A program made the translations under genes and the position numbers. Below the pieces are notes generated by a model. That model saw only the letters and a program-made list of their open reading frames with translations. It was not told the DNA's origin and made no database searches. From assembly GCA_949298575.1 (NCBI GenBank), contig CASFXH010000002.1, forward strand, positions 1-64,000: DNA of 64,000 nt, given 5' to 3'. Positions 34,887-42,328 of this stretch are shown one piece after another (positions within the stretch are counted from its first letter, which is position 1; the number at the start of each line of letters is the position of its first letter). Source of the DNA: an uncultured Parabacteroides sp. (GTDB lineage Bacteria; Bacteroidota; Bacteroidia; Bacteroidales; Tannerellaceae).

Positions 34887-35462
34887 ATGATTATAGATTA
34901 TAAAGGATATAGGATCGTGGCATTCTCGGATACGCATGGAATGCGTCGTTATTTAGAAACACCGACTGACGCGGACATATGGATTTGCGCCGGAGATTGT
35001 ATCAACACATTCTCCATCCAAGAATTTCGGGACTTTTTGTCTTGGTACGCTTCTATCCCCGCAAAGTTACGGCTATTTGTAGCCGGGAATCATGAACTCT
35101 TTTTCGACTTATTCCCGGAAGCGTCCAAAGAGATTATCCCGGATGGCATCGTGTTATTAGAAAATAATGGATACGATTTCGAAGGGATACGCTTTTATTC
35201 CATTCCCGCAAGAGCTTGGTTACATCAACCGACTACTATTCCCAAAGATGTAGATTTCTTGATCACGCATGGTCCGGCGTTCGGATATTTAGACGAGGAG
35301 CAGGGCTGCCCTTTATTATCCGAGACCATCTTGCAAGCGCGACCGGCTTATCATTTATTCGGACATATCCATTCCCAAGGCGGGAAAACCGTGCGGAATC
35401 AATGGACTACTTTTTGTAATGTAAGTTGTTTCGAGGAATTGCGTAAGCGCATGCAAGGATAA
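34887..35462 (+). CDS. Calcineurin-like metallophosphoesterase
   Basis: A 191-residue protein from the ATG at 34887; the reading frame extends upstream without a better start. Metal-binding motifs in order: FSDTHG (Asp15, His17), ICAGDC (36-37), VAGNHELFF (67-73), LITHGPAFGYLD and LFGHIHSQGG. This is the complete set for a two-metal phosphoesterase of the YfcE/Icc-like type. Substrate unknown; small size and cytosolic location suggest a nucleotide or phosphodiester. It is followed 19 bases later by the DprA-like gene. Confidence 0.85.
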   Translation: MIIDYKGYRIVAFSDTHGMRRYLETPTDADIWICAGDCINTFSIQEFRDFLSWYASIPAKLRLFVAGNHELFFDLFPEASKEIIPDGIVLLENNGYDFEGIRFYSIPARAWLHQPTTIPKDVDFLITHGPAFGYLDEEQGCPLLSETILQARPAYHLFGHIHSQGGKTVRNQWTTFCNVSCFEELRKRMQG

Positions 35463-35481
35463 ACTCATTTTAAATATATAT

Positions 35482-36132
35482 ATGCTTCAGAAACAAGAGA
35501 CATTTCCTATTCAATCCATCTCCTTTTTGGATAAGGATTATCCCCAAGAATTTAGGGAGATAGGCGAAAATAAGCCTTCCTGTATTTACCTGCTCGGTAA
35601 TCAACAACTACTTTATGCGGAGAAGAAAGTCGCTATTATTGGTATGCGGAAATGCGACCAACCGGGGAAAGAGATCGCTTATAAATTAGGGATGGAATAT
35701 GCGCAGAAAGGATATGAGGTAATAAGTGGATTGGCATTGGGATGTGACACCGCCGCCCATGTCGGATGCTTGGATGCCGAAGGCCATACAATCGCGATTG
35801 TCGCGTCCGGCTTGGATCGTACCCACCCGAAAGAAAACAAATGGTTACAAGATAGGATATCGCAAAATAACGGATTGCTCTTATCCGAGCAGCCTGTAGG
35901 CGTAAAAGCGAACCCGACTCGCTTGATCGCCCGGAATAGACTTCAAGCGGCTTTAGCGGATTTTGTCATTGTCGTACAATCACCTTTGGAGAGTGGAACC
36001 ATGCATACCGTTCGCTTCGCCCAAAAGTATGGAAAAGCTATTTACGCTGTGCGATACGAGGAGTGGAATGAGCGGAACGAAGGAAACAAATATTTATTAG
36101 AACAAGAATACGCAAGACCTATCATTTTATAA
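35482..36132 (+). CDS. Short DprA/Smf-like Rossmann (SLOG-type) protein
   Basis: A 216-residue protein that matches only the central Rossmann domain of DprA: VAIIGMRKCDQPGKEIAYKL, VISGLALGCDTAAHVGC, RLIARNRLQAALADFVIVVQ and ESGTMHTVRFAQKYGKAIYA. The N-terminal SAM-like and C-terminal winged-helix domains of full-length DprA (about 370 residues) are absent. Either it loads single-stranded DNA in a reduced form or, as with other SLOG-like proteins, it binds a nucleotide signal or produces one. Proximity to a phosphoesterase and a WYL regulon fits a nucleotide-signalling or defence role, but that is inference. Confidence 0.75.
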   Translation: MLQKQETFPIQSISFLDKDYPQEFREIGENKPSCIYLLGNQQLLYAEKKVAIIGMRKCDQPGKEIAYKLGMEYAQKGYEVISGLALGCDTAAHVGCLDAEGHTIAIVASGLDRTHPKENKWLQDRISQNNGLLLSEQPVGVKANPTRLIARNRLQAALADFVIVVQSPLESGTMHTVRFAQKYGKAIYAVRYEEWNERNEGNKYLLEQEYARPIIL

Positions 36133-36138
36133 AACGTA

Positions 36139-36172
36139 TGCCCTGATTTGGCATATCGACCTCTTAATTTCG
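36139..36172 (+). promoter_or_regulatory. Promoter with shared dyad (site f)
   Basis: TGCCC-TGATT-TGGCA at 36139-36153, flanked by TA on both sides (TATGCC...GGCATA), then 11 bases and TAATTTCG (36165-36172), 26 bases before the DIP1984-like gene. Confidence 0.62.
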
Positions 36173-36197
36173 CGTTATAATTAAAAAGACAAAGCAT

Positions 36198-36650
36198 ATG
36201 AAACTGGCGGAAGCACTCAGCTTACGGGCTGATTTACAAAAGACGATCGCGCAATTAAAGTCGCGCTTGAAAGAATGCTCAAAGGTACAGGAGGGCGACG
36301 ATCCTTCGGAAAACCCGGACGAGGTGTTGGCTCTGTTGGAAAAGAAATTCCCGGAATTGGAAAATCTGATCTATCGGATTAATTATACGAATATGCATAC
36401 AAACTCGGACGGCATGAATCTGACGCGGATGATCGCTCAAAAGGATGTACTTACCTTACGGATTTCGGCTTTGCGAGAGGTATTGCATTATGTAGTAGAG
36501 CGTGAGACTCGTTTTACACGTAGCGAAATAAAATATATTCGCTATTTAGACATAGCGAAATTACGCAAACAAATAGATTCCTTATCCCAAGAATTGCGGT
36601 TGTTGGACGTAAAGCTCCAAAGCTTAAATTGGTCGACGGAACTATTATAA
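36198..36650 (+). CDS. DIP1984-family protein
   Basis: A 150-residue, highly helical protein. MKLAEALSLRADLQKTIAQL, the KVQEGDDPSENPDEVL stretch, INYTNMHTN and LTRMIAQKDVLTLRISALRE are the characteristic blocks of the DIP1984 family (also called septicolysin-like in some annotations). Heptad-like leucines suggest a coiled coil. The biochemical role is not known; it is found as a solitary gene in many bacteria. Here it has its own promoter with the shared dyad. Confidence 0.85.
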   Translation: MKLAEALSLRADLQKTIAQLKSRLKECSKVQEGDDPSENPDEVLALLEKKFPELENLIYRINYTNMHTNSDGMNLTRMIAQKDVLTLRISALREVLHYVVERETRFTRSEIKYIRYLDIAKLRKQIDSLSQELRLLDVKLQSLNWSTELL

Positions 36651-36887
36651 AGAAATAAAGGTATCGTTTTTTATAGGGTGAATACATGATTGTGACTTCA
36701 TTGAATTGGAGCACTAAAGACTCATGGCTTTTGGAATGAAAGCGAGCATGCAATCGTGTAGATTCAGTAAAGCGTATAATCGCATGTAGTATTCGGCTCG
36801 ATGAAGAGTAAAAAGTATCAATTACTACCGCTGTATTAACTATAAATAAACGAAGGGTGGGCTTGGGGGAAATTTATAGCTATCAAT

Positions 36888-37379
36888 ATGAAAACATTTC
36901 AATCATTATTGGCTCAATATAGTTTTGATGAGATACTCCCGGCATTCAAGGCTTTATATACTTACAATGAGCCGAGGCAAGCCGAACGCATGAATTGGGA
37001 AGGGTATCGAAAGATTTATCAATCGTTGCTGAACTTGCCAGAAACGAAAACAACCTTACACATCCGGTTGTCTTCCCGTTGGGAAAGTCGCATTCCTATG
37101 ATCGATATGAATTGCGCCGTGTTTGATAAGAAAATATCATATGGTCCGGTGGCGACTTATTTCTCCTGGTCCGAACTCCTGGGAATGCGTGTTTATAAGA
37201 AGAAAGACGTAGAGATTTCCTTACCGGAACTCGTAGCCGGTTTGCTTTGGGAAATTACCTATTACGGTGGCTCGGAGGAAATGGCAAAGTATAATTTCGA
37301 GAATGGAAAACTTATTGAAACCAGCGAAAAGGACGAGAAGGGACACGACATCTACGAGGACAAGAGATGGAGGCTATAA
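36888..37379 (+). CDS. Unknown protein, short paralogue 3 (N-terminal part only)
   Basis: A 163-residue protein matching the N-terminal part of the genes at 24941 and 29556: SLLAQYSFDEILPAFKALY corresponds to VMRFNFDSLLPYLEEDI, and LVAGLLWEITYYGGSEEMA corresponds to VKCLWELTYYGFFPDEI. It ends soon after with a charged tail and lacks the basic linker and C-terminal half. The reading frame shows no internal damage, so it may be a natural single-domain form. Its upstream region (36651-36887) shows no clear promoter dyad. Confidence 0.55.
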   Translation: MKTFQSLLAQYSFDEILPAFKALYTYNEPRQAERMNWEGYRKIYQSLLNLPETKTTLHIRLSSRWESRIPMIDMNCAVFDKKISYGPVATYFSWSELLGMRVYKKKDVEISLPELVAGLLWEITYYGGSEEMAKYNFENGKLIETSEKDEKGHDIYEDKRWRL

Positions 37380-37574
37380 ACCTCATCTCTTCTTTACAGA
37401 TTCCGGTTGTAACGTGTTCCATCTTGTTGGACAATATGCTGACAAGTCAGTTTCGCCTCACTCCAAAAATCATTTAACCGCAACAAATCAGGAATGGAAT
37501 AAGGTTTGTGCATACAAAGGTCATGTACGGCATAGCTAACACAAAGGGAAGCATACAAAAAAAGAAAGTCTCCC

Positions 37575-37608
37575 TGCTTTGTTATGGCGCATCTTTTCCC
37601 CATCTTCG
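37575..37608 (+). promoter_or_regulatory. Promoter with shared dyad (site g)
   Basis: TGCTT-TGTTA-TGGCG at 37575-37589, then 11 bases, then CATCTTCG (37601-37608), 19 bases before the phosphoesterase start. Both halves deviate from the best sites, but spacing and -7 match. Confidence 0.45.
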
Positions 37609-37627
37609 CGTAAAGAACATAAATGAG

Positions 37628-38299
37628 ATGAAAGCGACGGTTGTTATAGGCGATATCCATGGATTAGAAACATGGAAGGGAATCGTGGACGCACATCCCG
37701 ATTGCCGGGTAGTGTTCTTGGGGGATTATTTGGATCCGATTGGGTACGTGCCACGTGAGCGGTTGTTGAGCAATCTGACAGAGATTATCGCATTGAAAGA
37801 GCACAGACCGGATGAGGTGGTCCTGCTGCTGGGCAATCATGATTTGCATTATTTCTGCACGGATATAGACGTAAGTTCACGCTTTGATTTCGCGATTGGC
37901 GAGAAAGCCTCGCGTTTGTTTCTGGAACATATCGATATGTTTCAATACGCTTATCAGGAGGGAGACTATCTTTTCACGCACGCAGGTGTTTCCCGTGCGT
38001 GGTTCGAGAACGATTTCCACGGGGATATTCATTCGTCCATCGCGGAGCAATTGAATCACCCGAAGGACAGCCAAGTCCCGACGCTGTGCCGGTTGGGACA
38101 CACGCGTGGCGGAGATGAGGGCGCGACCGGTGGCATCTTTTGGGCGGACGAGCGGGAATTATCGGAACCGCTACCCGGTTTCACGCAGATCGTTGGGCAC
38201 AACCGAGTGGCAGAAGTAACTACACAAGAAGGGAATTCGGGCGGCAAGATCGTATTTTGCGATTGCCTGTGGAATGGGAATTATTTGTATTTGGAGTAA
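37628..38299 (+). CDS. PPP-type metallophosphoesterase
   Basis: A 223-residue protein from MKATVVIGDIHG; the longer upstream frame covers the promoter and is rejected. Motifs: VVIGDIHG (5-12), VVFLGDYLDP (28-37), LLLGNHDLHY (67-75), FTHAGVSRAWF (116-126, His118) and a late IVGHNR. This set matches the PPP superfamily of protein phosphatases and diadenosine-tetraphosphate hydrolases rather than the gene at 34887. Substrate undetermined. Its last codons form the left arm of a long hairpin shared with the convergent SpoIID gene. Confidence 0.85.
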   Translation: MKATVVIGDIHGLETWKGIVDAHPDCRVVFLGDYLDPIGYVPRERLLSNLTEIIALKEHRPDEVVLLLGNHDLHYFCTDIDVSSRFDFAIGEKASRLFLEHIDMFQYAYQEGDYLFTHAGVSRAWFENDFHGDIHSSIAEQLNHPKDSQVPTLCRLGHTRGGDEGATGGIFWADERELSEPLPGFTQIVGHNRVAEVTTQEGNSGGKIVFCDCLWNGNYLYLE

Positions 38300-38320
38300 G
38301 TGAATACAAATAATTCCCAT
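38274..38320. terminator. 18-bp perfect hairpin between convergent genes
   Basis: ATGGGAATTATTTGTATT (38274-38291) pairs with AATACAAATAATTCCCAT (38303-38320) over an 11-base loop that contains the phosphoesterase stop codon. The right arm ends four bases before the minus-strand SpoIID stop. Symmetric and AT-rich, it can act for both directions, although no separate U-tract is present. Confidence 0.55.
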
Positions 38321-38323
38321 CTA

Positions 38324-39628
38324 TCAATATCGTCTTTCAAGTGCGGCCTTAGGGAAATAATGGGCGAGTATGGCTTGATAATCATAGCCTTTTGAGCCCA
38401 TTACGGCCGCGCCGATCTGGCAGAGGCCGACGCCATGCCCCCAGCCGGCGCCTTTCAGGATGAAGCGGCTCGGATGATTGGGGTCGCCTTCTTTATCGAC
38501 GACGAAAGCCGAGCTGTAGAGGTGGCTTTCGGACAAAGCCCGACGGATTTCCAGTTCTTTCCCGATCGTGAGCGTGCGTCGTTCGCCGACAATCTGTAGG
38601 CGGATGAGCCGTCCTGACGCGCCTCGTTCGATGGGAACCAGGTCGATGATCTTGCCAAAATCGATTCCTAGTTTGCGGGCGATCAAATCGGAAAGTTCTT
38701 GGGTGGAATAAGATACTTGCCACCGGAAGAAATCGGTCGTCTCTTGGTCGTAATGGTTGAGGACTTGAGAGAGGATCGCCGGGTCGTCGGTGTGACAGAA
38801 CGCGTTGGGGGCTTGCTCGATCCATGCCCGGGCTTCGTTTTCTTGGGTGAGATCGGGCAAGTTAGGGGCTTCATCGTCACGTATGGGTTCCAAATAATCG
38901 TGGTGGACAGGCTCCCAGCAGTTCTCGAATAGTTCGGTGACCCCGCCGCAACATTTGGAGAAGCGGGCGTCGCAGATCTGGTCGTCATAAGTCAGGATTT
39001 CGCCTCGCGTCTCGTTGACCGCCGCTACGACGACAGGGTTAGAGGCGTGGGAGATACCTTGATAGCGTTGGCAATGGTCGTCGGCACAGACATCAAAGAG
39101 TTGATGGTCTTCCCGGTCGTACCAGCGAATAAGGGTCTCGTCGTCCTGATAAAGGTGATTTTCCTTTTGGGCCCCCAGTTGGTAACGTTTTTCGATTTGA
39201 GCGAGCAGCCAGCTCCGAGAGATGACGGCATGTGCTTTTAGCAATGCTTTGGAGGCGTTCTCGCTCATTTCGGACGAGATGACGCTTTTGAGGTATTCCT
39301 CGATGTCGATCTCGTTGATGGCGACCATCCCTTTACTGGAGGCCAACAGGTTTAAGGATCCATTGAAGCGTTGGTCTTCTTGACGTTGCCAATGGAAGTC
39401 CACACCGATCGTGACACTTTTCAACTCAAAAAAAGCTTCGGGCGTGACGGGCTCAAAATGGAGCTCGTCGTATAACCGTCCGTTGTAAATGATCTTGCCG
39501 TTTACGAATAGGGCTCTTTGCTCGCCTTTCAGGAATTGGCCGCTTTTCGTCTCGACATATTCCGGGTGAAAGGCGAATGAGACCGCTTTTTCGGTCAATA
39601 AACCGACATTGATAACAGGCGCTTCCAT
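38324..39628 (-). CDS. SpoIID/LytB-domain protein
   Basis: A 434-residue protein related to the SpoIID/LytB amidase-enhancer family found in Bacteroidota, where some members cleave peptidoglycan glycan strands. The core runs from EYLKSVISSEMSENASKALL through AHAVISRSWLLAQI, ARFSKCCGGVTELFENCW and GAGWGHGVGLCQIGAAVMG to YQAILAHYFP. No obvious signal peptide at the N-terminus (MEAPVINVGLLTEKAVSFAF), so export is unclear. Last of four minus-strand genes, 12 bases after the OPT transporter gene. Confidence 0.85.
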   Translation of the reverse strand: MEAPVINVGLLTEKAVSFAFHPEYVETKSGQFLKGEQRALFVNGKIIYNGRLYDELHFEPVTPEAFFELKSVTIGVDFHWQRQEDQRFNGSLNLLASSKGMVAINEIDIEEYLKSVISSEMSENASKALLKAHAVISRSWLLAQIEKRYQLGAQKENHLYQDDETLIRWYDREDHQLFDVCADDHCQRYQGISHASNPVVVAAVNETRGEILTYDDQICDARFSKCCGGVTELFENCWEPVHHDYLEPIRDDEAPNLPDLTQENEARAWIEQAPNAFCHTDDPAILSQVLNHYDQETTDFFRWQVSYSTQELSDLIARKLGIDFGKIIDLVPIERGASGRLIRLQIVGERRTLTIGKELEIRRALSESHLYSSAFVVDKEGDPNHPSRFILKGAGWGHGVGLCQIGAAVMGSKGYDYQAILAHYFPKAALERRY

Positions 39629-39640
39629 TTTATGTTCAAT

Positions 39641-41626
39641 TTAAGTGTTTGATTCGTTTTTGTTCTCTTTTGAAGTTCGCATCGCATGATAGCCTAGGTA
39701 AAAAATGAGCGACAGGTAAACGATGATGGCGAGATATTCCGCGCCAGTTCCACCGGCCCAAGTCTCGTTCATCAGGTTGATGCCGCCGAATCGTAGGGCC
39801 GCGCTGACGACTCCCATCAGGGCGCCACCCGCGATGAAACCGGAGGCGAGGAGCGTGCCTTTCTCTCGACGAGCCTCGTTCAAGGCTTGGTCTTTATTTC
39901 GGCTGCTGACGAACCAGCTAATCGCGCCTCCGATCAACAAGGGCGTGTTCAGCTCGATCGGGATGAACATGCCTAAAGCGAAGGCTAGCGCCGGAACTTT
40001 ACAGAAGTTGAGGATGATCGCCAAAAGAGCGCCGATCCCGTAGAGGGCCCATGGGGCTCCCGAGCCACTCATCAACGGCTCGATGACGGCGGCCATGGCG
40101 TTCGCTTGCGGGGCGGCCAGTTGCCCGCTCGTGAAGCCATAGGTTTGGTTTAGGATCAAGATAACGCCGCCGACGGTCGCCGCCGAGACCAGAGTTCCCA
40201 GGAATTTCCAACCTTGTTGCTTGGCGGGCGTGCTGCCGAGCCAATAACCGATCTTCAGGTCGGTGATGAAGCCGCCCGCCATGGAGAGAGCCGTACAGAC
40301 CACACCGCCGATGATCAGGGCCGAAACCATCCCGGCAGGTCCGTTCAATCCGGCGGCTACGAGAATGATCGAAGCTAGGATCAGCGTCATTAAAGTCATG
40401 CCGGAAACGGGATTGGTTCCGACGATCGCGATGGCGTTGGCCGCTACGGTCGTGAAAAGGAAAGCGATCACGCCGACGATCAAGAGGGCGATTACCGCAT
40501 GGGACCAATTATGGAGCACGCCAAATTGAAAGAACAAGAACGTGATGAGCAGGGTCGCCGCCAGACCGAACAAGATGATTTTCATCGGAAGGTCTTTTTG
40601 AGTGCGGATCACGTGGGTCGTGCCAGAGGCCTCTTTCCCTTTCAATTCTTTGGCGGCCAATCCGACGGCTCCCCGAATGATGTCCCACGACTTGATGATT
40701 CCAATGATTCCGGCCGTGGCGATTCCTCCAATACCGATATGGCGGGCGTAGTTGGTGAAAATATCTTCAGGGGACATGCCGCCGACGGTCGCGGGAATTA
40801 TAAATGAAAGAGCGGGAATAATAATCAACCAAACCAAGAAAGAGCCGGCGCAAATGATCAAGGAATACTTGAGGCCGATGATATAGCCCAATCCTAGGAC
40901 CGCCGCCCCAGTATTGACTTTCAAGACGATTTTCGCCTTTTCGGCCAGCCAGTCGCCCGCGCCGATCAAACGGGTGCTGATGGTTTCGCTCCACCAGCCC
41001 ATAGAGGAGACGATGAAGTCGTAAAGGCCACCGATTAATCCGGCGATGACTAAAGGTTTCGCCTGGTTGCCCCCTTTCTCTCCCGAGATGAGGACTTGTG
41101 TCGTGGCGGTCGCCTCCGGGAATGGGTATTTGCCGTGCATGTCTGAAACGAAATACTTGCGGAACGGGATAAGCATCAAGATTCCCAAGATGCCGCCCAA
41201 AAGGGAACTCATGAAGACCTCGAAGAAGTTGATCGTAATCTCCGGATATTTGTCTTGGAGAATGTAGAGGGCAGGTAGCGTGAAGATCGCTCCCGCAACA
41301 ATGACACCGCTGCTCGCGCCGATCGATTGGATGATGACATTTTCGCCTAAAGCGTTTTTCCGTCGTGCCGCGTTTGAAAGACCGACCGCGATGATGGCGA
41401 TCGGGATGGCGGCCTCAAAGACTTGTCCCACTTTCAGGCCCAAATAAGCGGCGGCGGCGCTGAAGACGACTGCCATGACTAGGCCCCAAAAGACGGACCA
41501 AGCGGTAACTTCCCGATAAGATTTTTCGGGTGACAAGATTGGACGATAAACTTCGCCTTCCCGTAATTCCCGATGCGCGTTTTCCGGCAAACGGCCGGTA
41601 TTGTTCTCTTTTTTCCCTTTTTCCAT
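39641..41626 (-). CDS. OPT-family oligopeptide transporter
   Basis: A 661-residue inner-membrane protein with about 14-16 helices. YREVTAWSVFWGLVMAVVFS, AYLGLKVGQVFEAAIPIAI, IIQSIGASSGVIVAGAIFT and YPFPEATATTQVLISGEKGG are typical of the bacterial OPT family, proton-coupled importers of peptides or metal chelates. GTNPVSGMTLMTLILAS is the second-half counterpart. Next to a SpoIID-like wall protein, uptake of muropeptides or other peptides is possible; that link is inference. Confidence 0.9.
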   Translation of the reverse strand: MEKGKKENNTGRLPENAHRELREGEVYRPILSPEKSYREVTAWSVFWGLVMAVVFSAAAAYLGLKVGQVFEAAIPIAIIAVGLSNAARRKNALGENVIIQSIGASSGVIVAGAIFTLPALYILQDKYPEITINFFEVFMSSLLGGILGILMLIPFRKYFVSDMHGKYPFPEATATTQVLISGEKGGNQAKPLVIAGLIGGLYDFIVSSMGWWSETISTRLIGAGDWLAEKAKIVLKVNTGAAVLGLGYIIGLKYSLIICAGSFLVWLIIIPALSFIIPATVGGMSPEDIFTNYARHIGIGGIATAGIIGIIKSWDIIRGAVGLAAKELKGKEASGTTHVIRTQKDLPMKIILFGLAATLLITFLFFQFGVLHNWSHAVIALLIVGVIAFLFTTVAANAIAIVGTNPVSGMTLMTLILASIILVAAGLNGPAGMVSALIIGGVVCTALSMAGGFITDLKIGYWLGSTPAKQQGWKFLGTLVSAATVGGVILILNQTYGFTSGQLAAPQANAMAAVIEPLMSGSGAPWALYGIGALLAIILNFCKVPALAFALGMFIPIELNTPLLIGGAISWFVSSRNKDQALNEARREKGTLLASGFIAGGALMGVVSAALRFGGINLMNETWAGGTGAEYLAIIVYLSLIFYLGYHAMRTSKENKNESNT

Positions 41627-41672
41627 GATATTATATATTTAAGGAGATTATTTATTTCTGATATTTCATTTT

Positions 41673-42320
41673 TCATTTACTCCAGATCTGATAGTCTTGG
41701 AAAGTCAATCTCGAGAAATCGGGGATGACTGCCGAGACAAGAGGTCGTAGAGTATCCGCCGGCAGGCTGGTGCTGACACCGATCACTTGGGCGCCGGCCG
41801 CTGTCGCCGAACGGATGCCATTAAGTGAATCCTCGAAGACGAGGCATTCCGAAGGGAGACGGTCCAGGTCGTGGGCGGCCAATTGGTAGCACATGGGGTC
41901 GGGCTTGCCCCGGGTCACTCGTCCGGCCGTGACGATCGTGTCGAATAGGGATTCGATCCCCAATAATTCGAGGGCCCGTTTCATTTTGCGTCGCTCAGAG
42001 CTGGTGACAAGGCCTGTCGTCACGTGGTTCGCTTTCAAGAGTTGAATAAACTTGATGACACCGGGTACCGGGGGAAAATCCATTTGATCCTCGAACGCGA
42101 CGCAATCCTCGACGACCTGACGTTTGAACGCCTCAGACCGGTCACCAAAATATTGGGCCATCATGTCCGGGAGGGTTGTCCCTTTGATGTGGTCGGCGAA
42201 GTGAGGGATACCGAGGCCGTAGCGTTCGGCGGCCTCGTTCCAGTAAATATCGTAGAGCGGTTCGGTATCGACGATCACGCCATCGAAGTCGAACAACGCG
42301 GCTTTTATTCCTTTTTCCAT
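41673..42320 (-). CDS. HAD phosphatase, beta-phosphoglucomutase-like
   Basis: A 215-residue HAD subfamily IA protein. Motif I is ALFDFDGVIVDTEPLYD (nucleophile Asp11, acid Asp13), motif II LVTSSERRK, motif III around GKPDPMCYQLA, and motif IV VFEDSLNGIRSATAAGA. A helical cap lies between motifs I and II. Such proteins dephosphorylate or isomerise sugar phosphates. It lies between a GH3 glycosidase and the OPT transporter, eight bases after the former, which fits processing of released sugars. Confidence 0.87.
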   Translation of the reverse strand: MEKGIKAALFDFDGVIVDTEPLYDIYWNEAAERYGLGIPHFADHIKGTTLPDMMAQYFGDRSEAFKRQVVEDCVAFEDQMDFPPVPGVIKFIQLLKANHVTTGLVTSSERRKMKRALELLGIESLFDTIVTAGRVTRGKPDPMCYQLAAHDLDRLPSECLVFEDSLNGIRSATAAGAQVIGVSTSLPADTLRPLVSAVIPDFSRLTFQDYQIWSK

Positions 42321-42328
42321 GTCTGATG

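Noticed and set aside
37394-37603. Possible minus-strand gene of about 69 codons (ending DFWSEAKLTCQHIVQQDGTRY...)
   Set aside because: The translation looks mildly protein-like and could be a gene remnant, but it overlaps the site g promoter and I recognise no family, so it is not listed.
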